Of a DNA stretch of 55,000 nucleotides, positions 1-15,761 are shown one piece after another. This DNA comes from Paulinella micropora (lineage: Eukaryota > Cercozoa > Imbricatea > Euglyphida > Paulinellidae). Within the stretch, counting starts at the first letter, position 1. Every line of letters starts with the position of its first letter. The notes below the pieces were generated by a model. The model was not told where the DNA came from. It searched no databases and saw only the letters and a program-made list of their open reading frames with translations. The position numbers and the translations under genes are program-made. The DNA is taken from positions 12,501-67,500 of the forward strand of contig WBZZ01000792.1 in NCBI GenBank assembly GCA_019918135.1, read 5' to 3'.

Positions 1-48
1 GAGCCACATCTTCTACTTCTTCTTTCCCCGCTTTCTCCACCCCCATTT

Positions 49-88
<40 letters not shown>

Positions 89-675
89 CGTCAGTTCTTC
101 TACTACCACTACTACCACTACTAATACCACTACTACTACGTCCTCATTTTCCTCTTTCACTACTACTATTAATATCCTAACTAATATTACACAGGCCGAA
201 GCCGAGAAGGAGAAGAAAGATCTAGAGAAGAACGAGAAGAACAGTCGAGAAGAAAGAGAAGAAAGAGAAGACTCCCACTCATCCCTACGAGTTGCAAGAC
301 TTTCTATATATTAAAAGAGTGATTGCTGGTCACACGGTATAATAAAAAAGAAGAAAGAGAAGGAGAAGGAGAAGAAGCTAGTAGTAAATTTTAGGCCAAG
401 TGATGTTGGTCAATAGTATGTACCATAATATTGATCCCGGCCGATCAGTGCTATAACTTGATAGCAGGGTACTGTCAGCCTCCGTATTCACTGAAAGTTA
501 TCAATAAGATATGACGGCATCATGATGATAATAACGTGAGCATATCTCTTAGGTCACTCAGTGGTCGAGTCCCGGCCGCTAATCATCTTCATGATTAATT
601 AATCATCATGATCCTTTAATTAATTTATCTATGATATGGTATAGTCAATTAAGCTGTTGAAGACTCAGTCACTTT
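1..675. other. Flanking DNA left of the copia element, no gene seen
   Basis: A TAC/CTA trinucleotide run occupies about 49-90 and purine-rich stretches lie near 200-390. I see no convincing reading frame, RNA gene or recognisable repeat in the rest. The copia 5' LTR begins at 676. Confidence 0.5.
671..675. repeat. Candidate 5-bp target-site duplication of the copia element (left)
   Basis: ACTTT stands directly before the 5' LTR and again directly after the 3' LTR at 43049-43053. Five bases is the normal duplication length for Ty1/copia integration. The match supports both LTRs belonging to one insertion, although five bases can match by chance. Confidence 0.6.
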
Positions 676-1027
676 TATTGGACAATTAATTAGACCCTTC
701 CTCCTCAGTTATGTCCGTATTGCTATTTTGTACGTTAACACTAATCGTTACTGTTAGTAGTATTATTAGTTATTAATACAGTCAATTAAAGTACCTTTTC
801 TGGTACTGGTGGCACAGCTTTTTACAATTACACTTATTACACATATCAGGCCGTTTCGTGTGTTATTTTCCAGAGGTACATCTTTTGTGTGACGTCGTCA
901 GTTAGACTGGCGGGAATTGTTTCATTATTGTTAAATTCTTCTGCCTGGGAAGTCGTTGGCCGGTAGGAGGGGGACGCACCGAGTGCCGGTTGCAGTTTGA
1001 AGAAGTCGCGAGGGTTTTCTTCGATTG
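676..1027 (+). repeat. Copia 5' LTR
   Basis: This stretch aligns by eye along its whole length with 42651-43048, differing at scattered bases and lacking a 42-bp duplication present in the right copy. It starts TATTGGACAATTAATTAG and ends TTCTTCGATTG. The end is fixed by the primer-binding site that starts at the next base. Confidence 0.8.
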
Positions 1028-1038
1028 TGTTATCGAGC
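1028..1038 (+). promoter_or_regulatory. Copia primer-binding site, initiator-Met tRNA type
   Basis: TGTTATCGAGC follows the LTR without a gap. It resembles the TGGTATCAGAGC primer site of many copia elements, which pairs with the 3' end of initiator-Met tRNA, with one substitution and one missing base. Confidence 0.65.
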
Positions 1039-1326
1039 ATTGCAGCGTGTCCTTTGCAACGGGTCGCAGAAAAGAACCTTCGTTCAAGGGGTGTGGTGTC
1101 TACCTTAAGTGATCCCGCTTCAGGAACGTGCGCATTTTCCGATTTGTGTTGCTACAGCTGATCACTGTAGACACTACTCACGCCCTGCTCTGCTTGTGTG
1201 CAGTGGAAGGGCAAGGTGAGCGGCAAGTAGGACAGGACAGAAAGACTGAGGGTTGCATCGAATCGTGCAGGTCGTAGTGCGAGAGGGAGTGGGCCTTTAA
1301 AAGGTGTGTCTATTTGTTCTGTGACC

Positions 1327-1572
1327 GTGGCAAGTTGTGTTGAACGTGGTTCTTTCCTGGATTGAGCACCAGGACCCACGGACACAACAGTGTGCAAGGC
1401 AAGTGGGACAAGACCGTGGCAAGTTGTGTTGAACGTGGTTCTCTCCTGGATTGAGCACCAGGACCCACGGACACAACAGTGTGCAAGGCAAGTGGGACAA
1501 GACAGTGGCAAGTTGTGTTGAACGTGATTCTTTCCTGGATTGAGCACCAGGACCCACGGGCACAACAGTTTG
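1327..1572 (+). repeat. 89-bp tandem repeat, nearly three copies
   Basis: Units begin at 1327, 1416 and 1505 with GTGGCAAGTTGTGTTGAACG; the third is cut short. The copies are almost identical. The array lies in the copia leader just downstream of the primer site. Frames read through it are repeats of the same peptide and are not treated as genes. Confidence 0.85.
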
Positions 1573-1865
1573 CATTGCACAGCTCTCGTTGAACTAGTGT
1601 CGCATCATCACACCTACTACTTGTGTCATTGCTGTGACTTAGTTAGAGTGAGCGAGAGGTGTGGTGAGGTTGTGTGCTCTGTAGACCCGTGCTTTGGACA
1701 CTAGGTGAGGAGCGAAAAGTGAATGTTTAGGTGGTTGTACAAAAACAACTACAAACCTAGGTAGGTTGAAGAACTGACTTTGCAGATAGGGCTGCTAGTA
1801 GGTGGAAGGCTACCATAGGTGGTAGCTGAGGTAGCCTTTGTGTAGTCTGAGCAATAGAGTCAGTG

Positions 1866-1869
1866 GTAG
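1866..1869. repeat. 4-bp target-site duplication of the TIR transposon (left)
   Basis: GTAG precedes the left TIR and recurs at 16326-16329 immediately after the right TIR. The bases beyond differ, so four is the full length. Confidence 0.7.
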
Positions 1870-2132
1870 AACTAAACATTCGACAATCTTGGGGTTATCA
1901 CTTTTTCCGAAATTTTCTATGAAGTATATGGACTTTTTTGAAAACGTGTGGAAATGAAAGGAAATCAATTCACTGATTGCAGAACATATAAAAATAATAT
2001 TAAAACATGTTTTTATTAATTGTAATACACTTTAACTTCATCTTTAGAGGTGGGCAGGAACCGGTCCGACACGGTAATCTTTCTCCTTTTTCATAGTCCC
2101 GGCTACTATGAATCTATGATGATAACAATGCC
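1870..2132 (+). repeat. Left terminal inverted repeat
   Basis: Reverse-complementary to 16063-16325 with roughly 15-20 differences by eye. Both copies contain the stretch GAGGTGGGCAGGAACCGGTC about 190 bp from the tip. Confidence 0.9.
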
Positions 2133-2567
2133 CAACATGCAGACTTTGCTTTTAATTTTGTTTATCTTTGTTTACATTAAGCATTTTACTTTATTATGAT
2201 AATAAACATTGCTTTTACCTACAATAAATTCCCCCCGGGGGGGGGGAGGGGGGAACGGGGGAGGAAGAGAAGTGCGATGTCGCCACGCAAAATACATAGA
2301 TTCTACAACAAAATTTCTTTAATTACTAAAAAAAATAATAAATCTAACTCCGTAATATCATACTAACTAAATTAGAAGTTTGTTTAACTCTTGCACGCGA
2401 CAAACGTTCTTAATCCCGCTTTCGACCATAACAAACCTGCCAGTGCAAAAAATTACGATTAATACTACACTACTACAAAGAAAAAAAACACAAAACAAAT
2501 TCAAACATCTTTCAGATGAAGGAGAAAAGTGAAAGCTATGCAAGCTACCTGGTGCGTGCATTTGAAG
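2133..2567. other. Subterminal region, no gene seen
   Basis: AT-rich DNA with a C6/G11-type homopolymer block at about 2231-2260. Nothing coding is supported. Confidence 0.4.
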
Positions 2568-3134
2568 TTAGCGCCGAGTCAGCACAAGCGATGCTAAAAC
2601 AAACTCCCATGCGTTAGGTGAGCTGGGAGCGGTGAGACCGGTGCCGCGTTGGGGGGTGGAAGGTGAGTTACCAGCAGACAGAGCGCCAGCTGCCATCCGC
2701 GCGATGAGATCCTCCAGCAAGCTTTCTCTCTCGCTCTTACTATTTTTGTTGTTGTTGTTGTTGTTGTTGTTGTTGCTGTTGTTGTTGCTGTTATCATTAT
2801 CATCATAGTTTTTCTTGTTCTTGTTATTCTTCTTCTTCTTCTTCTTCACTCTCTCGTTCTCTTCTTCTGAGCTTTCCTCCTCCTCCTCCTCCTCCTCCTC
2901 CTCCTTCTCCTTCTTCGAATTCTTCCTCTTTCTTCTCTCCTCTTCCCGTTGTCGCTTCTCTTGCGCCTCTTTTTCCTTCCGATCTTGCGCTTCTTTTTTC
3001 TTCCTTTCCTCCTCTCTCAACTTTCTTTCTTCTGCTAGCATTTCCTTAATGGATGCGGCTTGTTCTGACATTGCCTTGTTCACAAGATCCTGAACGACTT
3101 CTTTCGACACGCCGGCGGACGAACTACCCTGAAT
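2568..3134 (-). CDS. Charged coiled-coil exon, unrecognised
   Basis: An open minus-strand frame starts after a splice-acceptor-like TTCAG near 3135 with GSSSAGVSKEVVQDLVNKAM. It continues as a long Lys/Glu/Arg-rich stretch with heptad-like spacing (about 3070-2870), then poly-Lys and an Asn-repeat run encoded by GTT/TTG repeats (about 2745-2790). It ends in a Ser/Pro/Thr-rich tail that stops at 2568. The N-terminal ~35 residues are not low complexity and look like a real amphipathic segment. It could be the last exon of a gene whose upstream exons were displaced by SINEs, or part of the same transcription unit as the gene at 4378-9265. That gene has its own stop at 4378, so I keep them apart. 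No family assignment. Confidence 0.4.
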   Translation of the reverse strand: MQGSSSAGVSKEVVQDLVNKAMSEQAASIKEMLAEERKLREEERKKKEAQDRKEKEAQEKRQREEERRKRKNSKKEKEEEEEEEEEESSEEENERVKKKKKKNNKNKKNYDDNDNSNNNSNNNNNNNNNKNSKSERESLLEDLIARMAAGALSAGNSPSTPQRGTGLTAPSSPNAWEFVLASLVLTRR

Positions 3135-3232
3135 ACAATACCGGTCGCCGTTGTTTTGAAAGAAGTCGTTCGTTTCTTGCGAACAAGGCAGTGGCAGAAC
3201 AAACCAACAGCAACGACAACAACAACAACAAA

Positions 3233-3263
<31 letters not shown>

Positions 3264-3264
<1 letters not shown>

Positions 3265-3438
3265 GTGTATTTCCTGCCAATTGCTGAGCCAAAAGGCCAT
3301 GTGCATCCAGTCCTCCATTCCATAAGGAAAGTCTCCACACCAATCGGTGGAATAAAGGAAGTGACGGCATAGAACATTACTCTAGTAGCTTTATACCAAT
3401 CAGCCCATGGAAAGGGACCGATGGCCTATGTACTCCCT
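3264..3438 (-). repeat. SINE family B copy
   Basis: Read on the minus strand it starts AGGGAGTACATAGGCCATCG and ends GGCAGGAGATACACTATT, followed by a TTA run. The same ~175-bp sequence recurs at 5830-6002, 10214-10389, 10872-11045 and 53453-53626. I see no clear A or B box, so the promoter type is unknown. Confidence 0.8.
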
Positions 3439-3439
3439 A

Positions 3440-3505
<66 letters not shown>

Positions 3506-3506
<1 letters not shown>

Positions 3507-3774
3507 GTGCTTCTCTGTCAATGGCTGATGCATTTCTGCACATGCGCCTCCATCGTCTCACCCGTGAGGGGAGTACGAAGAATTGACGATAGGCTGTAAT
3601 GACACCCCCGCAAGGGCAGTTCCAACACTTCCAGACGGACCGGTATGTTCAATGAAAATACTGGTCCAGACGGACCGGTATGTTCAATGAAAATACTGGT
3701 GGCACCGACGGGAATCGAACTGGCGACAGGGCCCAGATGGTAGAACTTGACCACTGGGCTATCACGGTGTCCAA
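3506..3774 (-). repeat. SINE family A copy (tRNA-derived)
   Basis: On the minus strand the head carries TAGCCCAGTGGTCAAG (A box) and AGTTCGATTCC (B box) and continues GTGCCACCA, so it descends from a tRNA. The body has a duplicated ATTTTCATTGAACATACCGG segment. The 3' end starts ATGGAGGCGCATGTGCAG and runs into (TTA)n. Confidence 0.9.
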
Positions 3775-3803
3775 ATGATAATAATAATAATAATAATAAT
3801 AAT

Positions 3804-4071
3804 AGTGCTTCTCTGTCAATGGCTGATGCATTTCTGCACATGCGCCTCCATCGTCTCACCCGTGAGGGGAGTACGAAGAATTGCCGATAAGCTCTAATGA
3901 CACCCCCGCAAGGGCAGTTCCAACACTTCCAGACGGGCCGGTATGTTCAATGAAAATACTGGTCCAGACGGATCGTTACGTTCAATGAAAATACTGGTGG
4001 CACCGACGGGAATCGAACTGGCGACAGGGCCCAGATGGTAGAACTTGACCACTGGGCTATCACGGTGTCCA
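3804..4071 (-). repeat. SINE family A copy
   Basis: Nearly identical to the copy at 3506-3774 and in the same orientation, separated from it only by a TAA run. The body duplication is retained. Confidence 0.9.
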
Positions 4072-4135
<64 letters not shown>

Positions 4136-4137
<2 letters not shown>

Positions 4138-4284
4138 GTTTGAAAAAAAAATGTCAGCGCTTCCCGTTAGAGAGATTATACTCGGAAAAAAAAAGACAGG
4201 GAAAGGCTCACTGATAGAATGCCACACACACTAGCTAGCCATACTAAAGCTAGTAGCTATACTCCCCTCTCTAAACTATATGCT
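4136..4284 (+). repeat. Repeat family E copy
   Basis: A ~150-bp sequence containing GCGCTTCCCGTTAGAG, GACAGGGAAAGGCTCACTGA and CACACACACTAGCTAG. It recurs at 5582-5740, 6683-6848 and inverted at 11516-11658. It is linked by a TAA/TTA run to a family A or B SINE each time. Confidence 0.8.
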
Positions 4285-4377
4285 GCGGCGCCCAAAGAGA
4301 CCTTTTGCCCCCCTCCCCCCGGGGCCCCCCCCCCCCTCACAAAAAAAAAGAAAAAGAAGAAGAAGGAGTAGGAAAGA

Positions 4378-9265
<4,888 letters not shown>

Positions 9266-9304
9266 CTGAAATTTGAACGTGTGGAAAAAGGGTCGTGTTA
9301 TTAT

Positions 9305-10170
9305 CAAACTTTTGTGCAGAGATTTTATTAAGAGCATGACATTTCGAGAAGATGTAACAGCATTCCCGCTCTTTCCCCAGCTCAGAATGAGCGGGAATGC
9401 TATTCTTTTTTTCTGTACACAACAATCTGTGGAAAAAACTCTGCACAAAAGTTTGTGAAAAGCGACCGGCATGATTTTGCATTTCCTTCCTACGTACTCT
9501 CAACTCATGTCATCCCTTGCATGTTTCTGCTGTAACGTGTTTGTTGAAGCTATAAATATCATTTCCTAACATTGCACGACCCAGCTTAATCTATTTTTCA
9601 TAAACCAGCAATTCGATGAAACTCGTTTTTGGATTGCTGTTTTGCAAACTTTTGTGCAGAGATTTTATTGAGAACATGACATTTCGAGAAAATGTAACAG
9701 CATTCCCGCTCTTTTCCCAGCTCAGAATGAGCGGGAATGCTATTCTTTTTTTCTGTACACAACAATCTGTGGAAAAAACTCTGCACAAAAGTTTGTGAAA
9801 ACCGACCGGCATGATTTTGCATTTCCTTCCTAGTACGTACTCTCAACTCATGTCATCCCTTGCATGTTTCTGCTGCAACGTGTTTGTTGAAGCTATAAAT
9901 GTCATTTCCTAACATTGCACGACCCAGCTTAATCTATTTTTCACAAACCAGCAATTCGATGAAACTCGTTTTCGGACTGCTGTTTTGCAAACCTTTGCGC
10001 AGAGATTTTATTAAGAGCATGACATTTCGAGAAGATGTAACAGCATTCCCGCTCTTTTCCCAGCTCAGAATGAGCGGGAATGCTATTCTTTTCTTCTGTA
10101 CACAACAATATGTGGAAAAAACTCTGCACAAAAGTTTGTGAAACTGACCGGCATGATTTTGCATTTCCTC
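9305..10170. repeat. Three tandem ~341-bp units, each holding a MITE-like hairpin
   Basis: Hairpin elements occupy 9305-9455, 9645-9795 and 9988-10138. Each starts CAAACTTTTGTGCAGAG and ends with its reverse complement, and each contains an inner palindrome GCATTCCCGCTC...GAGCGGGAATGC. About 190 bp of unrelated spacer is repeated with each copy, so the whole unit was duplicated in tandem after one insertion. No protein is encoded. Confidence 0.85.
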
Positions 10171-10213
10171 TTCAATATATTATTATTATTGTTATTATTA
10201 TTATTATTATTAT

Positions 10214-10389
10214 AAGGGAGTACATAGGCCATCGGTCCCTTTCCATGGACTGATTGGTATAAAGCTCCTAGAGAAATGTTCTATGCCGTCACTTCCTTTA
10301 TTCCACCGATTGGTGTGGAGACTTTCCTTATGGAATGGAGGACTGGATGCACATGGCCTTTTGGCTCACCAATTGGCAGGAGATACACT
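10214..10389 (+). repeat. SINE family B copy
   Basis: Full-length plus-strand copy ending GGCAGGAGATACACTATT and followed by a TTA run that leads into a family A SINE. Confidence 0.85.
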
Positions 10390-10426
10390 ATTATTATTAT
10401 TATTGTTATTATTATTATTATTATTA

Positions 10427-10696
10427 TGGACACCGTGATAGCCCAGTGGTCAAGTTCTACCATCTGGGCCCTGTCGCCAGTTCGATTCCCGTCGGTGCCA
10501 CCAGTATTTTCATTGAACATACCGGTCTATTTCTGGACCAGTATTTTCATTGAACATACCGGCCCGTCTGGAAGTGTTGGAACTGCCCTTGCGGGGGTGT
10601 CATTAGAGCTTATCGTCAATTCTTCGTACTCCCCTCACGGGTGAGACGATGGAGGCGCATGTGCAGAAATGCATCAGCCATTGACAGAGAAGCACT
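10427..10696 (+). repeat. SINE family A copy
   Basis: Plus-strand copy with the tRNA-like head at 10427-10500 (A box TAGCCCAGTGGTCAAG, B box AGTTCGATTCC) and ATGGAGGCGCATGTGCAG at the start of the 3' end. Confidence 0.9.
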
Positions 10697-10718
10697 ATTA
10701 TTATTATTATTATTATTG

Positions 10719-10838
10719 CTTGGAGCTGCCTTGCGGGGGTGTCAGTAGAGCCTATCGTCAAAACTTCGTACTCCCCTCACGGGTGAGACGATGGAGGCAC
10801 ATGTGCAGAAATGCATTCGCCATTGACTGAGAAGCACT
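10719..10838 (+). repeat. Family A2 SINE, 3' fragment
   Basis: A 5'-truncated copy with the A2-specific differences GGAGGCACATGTGCAG and CATTCGCCATTGACTGAG. Confidence 0.8.
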
Positions 10839-10871
10839 ATTATTATTATCATTATTATTATTATTATTATT

Positions 10872-11044
10872 AGGGAGTACATAGGCCATCGGTCCTTTCC
10901 ATGGGCTGATTGGTATAAAGCTCCTAGAGTAATGTTCTATGCCGTCACTTCCTTTATTCCACCGATTGGTGTGGAGACTTTCCTTATGGAATGGAGGACT
11001 GGATGCACATGGCCTTTTGGCTCAGCAATTGGCAGGAGATACAC

Positions 11045-11045
<1 letters not shown>
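10872..11045 (+). repeat. SINE family B copy
   Basis: Full-length, close to the copy at 10214-10389, with its own TTA tail. Confidence 0.85.
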
Positions 11046-11091
<46 letters not shown>

Positions 11092-11094
<3 letters not shown>

Positions 11095-11143
11095 GAGGCA
11101 CATGTCCAGGATCTGGATCTGATGCTATAGTCTGAGGAAGCCT
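11092..11143 (+). repeat. LINE 3'-end fragment
   Basis: ATGGAGGCACATGTCCAGGA to GAGGAAGCCTATTATT, the same as the LINE end at 52838-52889. It is a truncated LINE insertion in the (TTA)n tail of a SINE. Confidence 0.85.
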
Positions 11144-11163
11144 ATTATTATTATTATTATTAA

Positions 11164-11432
11164 TGGACACCGTGATAGCCCAGTGGTCAAGTTCTACCAT
11201 CTGGGCCCTGTCGCCAGTTCGATTCCCGTCGGTGCCACCAGTATTTTCATTGAACATACCGGTCTATTTCTGGACCAGTATTTTCATTGAACATACCGGC
11301 CCGTCTGGAAGTGTTGGAACTGCCCTTGCGGGGGTGTCATTAGAGCTTATCGTCAATTCTTCGTACTCCCCTCACGGGTGAGACGATGGAGGCGCATGTG
11401 CAGAAATGCATCAGCCATTGACAGAGAAGCAC

Positions 11433-11433
<1 letters not shown>
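11164..11433 (+). repeat. SINE family A copy
   Basis: Complete copy with intact boxes; its TTA tail (about 80 bp) is followed by an inverted family E repeat. Confidence 0.9.
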
Positions 11434-11515
<82 letters not shown>

Positions 11516-11519
<4 letters not shown>

Positions 11520-11658
11520 GCATAGTTTAAAGAGGGGAGTATAGATACTAGCTTTAGTATAACTAGCTAGTGTGTGTGGCCTTCTATCAGTGAGCCTTTC
11601 TCTGTCCTTTTTTTTTTGAGTGATTCCCTCTAACGGGAAGCGCTGCCATTTTTTTCAT
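11516..11658 (-). repeat. Repeat family E copy
   Basis: Inverted relative to the copies at 4136, 5582 and 6683. Its end abuts the first coding exon of the SET/transposase gene. Confidence 0.8.
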
Positions 11659-14637
11659 GTGTATTTCAAACTTTAGGTATGCCATGCTGAGGGCTAGCAA
11701 GGCGCCGATATATGTGGCACACCGTGGTGGTGGCTACGGAGTCTTTGCTGATAAATACCTTCCTCCTTCTTTTCAGCTTGGGCTCCTCGAACCAGGAGGA
11801 AAGTCTTTGCGTGCTGCAGATCATGCTGCATTTTCTGATCATTTCACTATGAAAATTGGGAGTTCCCTGCAAACAGGGATGCATCCAATTAAATTCATTA
11901 ACGAATCGAGCAGGAATGCAATGCATCTCATCAACTCTTCATCGCAAGGGTTCAACAAGCTCGACGAGGACACTTGCCGACCGAACGTGAAGGTAAATTA
12001 TGTTAGTTGTTACATACATCCATGCAATGTAAGTTTTTGTTACGTGTGTTGCATTTTTTCTATAAATATTGTTGTAAATAATGTCAGGTCAGCAAGGGTA
12101 CTCCTATTGTGACTGTCACCACCGCAATATCGAAAGATCAAGAGATTTTGCTCAGCTATGCGCCTAATCCAGACCTAGAGATAGCTACGCTGCCAAGCGA
12201 TGCACATCCGGTCTGGTTGAAAGAGGCTGCCAAGGAAGGAGCTAAAATCCCAGTTTTCCTGTTCGAGACTGACATTGGTCATGTGTGTTTCATCGTTCCT
12301 GAGAAAGAACATCCGCTTCCACTTAAGTCAATTTCCTTGCTTCATGAAGCAAAGGTTGAACTTTTAGCGTCGGTTAGCAGTATTAGTTCTGATGGAAAGC
12401 AACCGCTCTCCAGGTCATCATCTATTCCGCCGGAAAAAAAGAGGAAGCTTCTCGACAGCGTGTCCTCAATTTCAGATAGTCGCCGCACGCTTCTGCCCAG
12501 GGAAAGCTCGGACATTACAGTTATCACAGAAAAATCAAGCTTGAGTGATGCACAGGTAAAAAATAAATAAATGAAAATTATTACTGAGAAGATTCTTTTT
12601 TACAGGCCGGTGTTCCTGACGTTGATGCTAACCTCGACAGCTGGAAACAGTCAGACAGTTCTACTGTCACTACAGGATATGATGTTAGTAGCTGCAGCAG
12701 CTCTAGACTATATCTTCCTACTGGCTCCATGGTAATTTTTTTTCTCTACCTGTCTATGTTCATGCTGGTTAATGTTCATAAGCGATCTTGTTTGCGTAGA
12801 ACGTCGACGAAGAGTGTTCAGATACGGATTCAAACGGTGATGCTGCATCTATCAACCCTGGATTGCTTCCTCCTCTGGTCTGCGTGGACGATGCGGAATT
12901 ATCCAACGAGCTTCGATTGAACTTCGACGAGCTTATGGAATCGAATGAGCTGTTGTATAACATCACGAGATTATCACCAATTCCTTACAGCAGACCACGT
13001 AAGAATCCAACGCGCCCCTACACGATGAAAAGTCGCACGAAAGGTGCAGTGAAGCTTCAGAGACCGTCTGCGCTCCAAAAACTGTTGGGGATTACCTTCG
13101 CCGACTTGGACAGGGAAGTTAAGTCTGTCTGCTGCAAAAAGTGGAAGTGTTATTCATTTATCGACACGCGTGATGTGCTTTACACGAGAGCGAAGAATGC
13201 GTCATCGTCTCTCAGTGAGCTTTATTCTTGGGCAGCTTCGCAGCTTGAATCGTTTCAAACAAAAACTAGATCGTTTCAGTATATGTATTTAACGGAGGCT
13301 GTGTGCAAAGTAGCCTGGCAGCGTATCTACGGGATCGGTGATAAAGTTTTGTCAAGAGCACACAAACTTCTTGCAAATAACACGAAGGTTTTGACAAAAA
13401 GCTACTCAACCGTTCCTGAAACAGAAGATATGATAGCAGTATTACTCTGCGAGAAGTTCATGGAGAGTTACCCGGAGATATGCAGCGACGGAATATGGAG
13501 GATGCAAGAAATGGCTCAGGACGCAGGAGTCCAAAACTATGTTCGCGAGAATTGGAAAGATATGTGCCTTCGGTTTGGTTGTTCGAAACGAGTTGATCCA
13601 AATAATCCTCCAACAGACAATACGATCAACAAAGTTTGGCGCATGGATTTTCCGCACATCAAGTTTGTCAGAGGTATTATGCATATTTTCGTTATCATTA
13701 CTTATTACAGGTTTGTTTTGCAGAAGGAGATTTCTCAAAATGCGAGATCTGAACAGAGCTTGCTGCTGATCATTCTAACGGTTTCAGGACTGAAGTAGAA
13801 GCTCAAGAATGGCGTCGCCGTAGCAGGCTTCATCACAAAATTCACAGGGCGTGCCGCGTTGCCAGCATGCAGCGCAAGAATGCAGCACCAGCAGATTTTG
13901 CTGCCACAGTCATATCAGCCAATATGAAACCGCCAGTGAAGATCCCATCTTGCCGCCGCGCCGCGAAAGATTTCAAAGGAAAAATTGTGTTTCGCTTTTG
14001 CGTTGGAATCAATACCTGCTACACTACCGATACGCATTTTATTCTGACGTACCTTGAAGGCGCGGTAGAACACGGCGCGAACAGCAACATTACTATGCTT
14101 GCCGCACTTTTACATTGGCAACTTTGGAACCCTCGCACAATGCAAGCGTGGACGGAGCTGGTGATAGCACCGCGTGGGCGATGCTGGGTTTCCTTGGGCT
14201 CAATGTCGTTGACAGAGGAATCCGTTTCCAAGTAGAGTCACATCGCAAGCCACCAGGGCACGGGCACGATGGAGATGATCAGGAATTTCGAGTTATGGAT
14301 ATCGGGTGGAAGAGCACCTTCCTGACAACTAACATCGCTCAAGCGTTATTAAAGCTCATTCTTGCATTCAAGAAGCAGCACAAGAAGAGGCATGTGCTGG
14401 TTGTTCTCGGATGTAACTACGACTGGATGACTCATTTTAGCCCGTGTATGAACAAGAGTTTCAAAAACTACAACAAACCCTTGGCATATAGAATCACCAA
14501 GAAAGATCCTGACGCTTTGCCGACTGTAGAGATCGCTACTTGGGGAGACGCACAGGATTTTCATGAGTGCGTGATGATCCCAGAGGAGAACCGATCAATT
14601 TGTTTATCGGACGCCCCGGTAATAATATTATCTATCT

Positions 14638-14680
<43 letters not shown>

Positions 14681-15761
14681 GTTCTATCTATCTATCTCTC
14701 TTTCTCTATTTATGACAGCGACCGACATGCCTCCCAAGCTTCCAGTCGGCTACTTCGTCAATCCGCGCCTGAAGAAGGATATTCGTGCTTTGGCTACTAA
14801 ATACCTAGGGCCGGATGAGCGAGCACATGTGGAGGAAATGTTAGCAGGTGGAAATTTGACCAGAGTAGAGGTGGATGGAGATTACTTCGAAGGCGACCTG
14901 CCCGGCCGTCCTGCTCATATGTCCTGTGTCGATGCAAAAGGCAAGGAATGGAGAGCAGAATTTCGATTTATCGACGAGCTACCTGTAAATTGGATGGAGT
15001 TGCCTCAAGAACGACAGGAGAAAATGAACGCACTTACGCGTTTGACCGATGAAGAGCTGCTGTCCTTACCACGCACTTATTTTGTTAATGAAGGACGTCC
15101 TCCAGTTCACCCGAGATGGCGTGGTGCAAGACAGCTTACTAGCGAAGAAAAGCAGGAGCAGGATTTAGCATTTGGAAATGCTTCTGAGCCTTGGCGGAAA
15201 ATTCTTACGTTGCTAAGATCGTCAGAGGAAAAAAAGCAATTTGCGTCCAAGCAGATGGTAGTTAGCGAATTGAAATCATGGATGAGAATGCATGGTGTTG
15301 CAACGCAAAACTCCGATCGGAAACAGTTCAAGAAGGCAGAGCTTATTGAACAAGCGTGGAACCATTTCGAACGATGCGACTATGGGTTCCCTGAGGAAGA
15401 AGAGCTTGGTGCTGCTCAGCCTGCAGAACCAGTGGCAGATTCAGAGGATGACTTATCTGATACTTCATCTTCCAGTTCATCAACTGACTCATCGTCTGAT
15501 CGATCTTCTGGTTCAGAGGAAGAAAAGCATGGTATTAGTTTTCTTCTTCTTCTTCTTCTTCTTCTTCTTCTTCTTCTTCTTCTTCTTCTTCTCCCTCCTC
15601 CTCCTCCTCCTTAACATGATACTATCCATATTGTAGATGATTCAGATCGCTCCGACGCAAGTTGGAGAATGCGTAACTCAGGAATCCGTTTGCGCGGACG
15701 TCGCCGCGCACGTCGTGCTGCGGGTGGACGTGGACGTGGACGTGGACGTGGTCGTATGTGA
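11657..15761 (+). pseudogene. SET-like domain joined to a DDE-type transposase-like region, spliced and broken
   Basis: Exons fit at 11657-11992, 12088-12555, 12606-12731, 12800-13673, 13724-14618, ~14719-15531 and 15637-15761 (TGA). The first two exons resemble a SET methyltransferase domain: GGGYGVFA near residue 25, INSSSQGF plus CRPNV where the NHxCxPN pseudoknot would be, and AISKDQEILLSYA at the end. Exon 12800-13673 has CCKKWKC and CKVAWQRIYGI motifs. Exon 13724-14618 has FSKCEI, VDGAGDSTAWAMLGFLGL and PPGHGHDGDDQEFRVM, which recall the acidic core of large eukaryotic DDE transposases (DUF7869-like). The C-terminus has an acidic Ser-rich tract and a Gly-Arg repeat tail. Lesions: TGA at 13750-13752 where a Cys is expected, and a one-base frame change near 14145. 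The intron at ~14619-14718 also leaves the frame off by one, so that junction is uncertain. The earliest exon may be missing. Confidence 0.65.

Larger units (their letters stand above)
1039..1869 (+). other. Copia untranslated leader, left part
   Basis: No supported gene lies here. The stretch contains an 89-bp tandem repeat and ends at the GTAG target site of the TIR transposon. The leader resumes at 16330 and reaches the gag start at 16626. Confidence 0.55.

Noticed and set aside
1327..1572. CRISPR-like array
   Set aside because: The 89-bp units are directly abutting tandem repeats without unique spacers, in a eukaryotic retrotransposon leader.
10427..10500. tRNA gene
   Set aside because: A and B boxes are present, but the acceptor arms do not pair well and the sequence is the head of a dispersed SINE.
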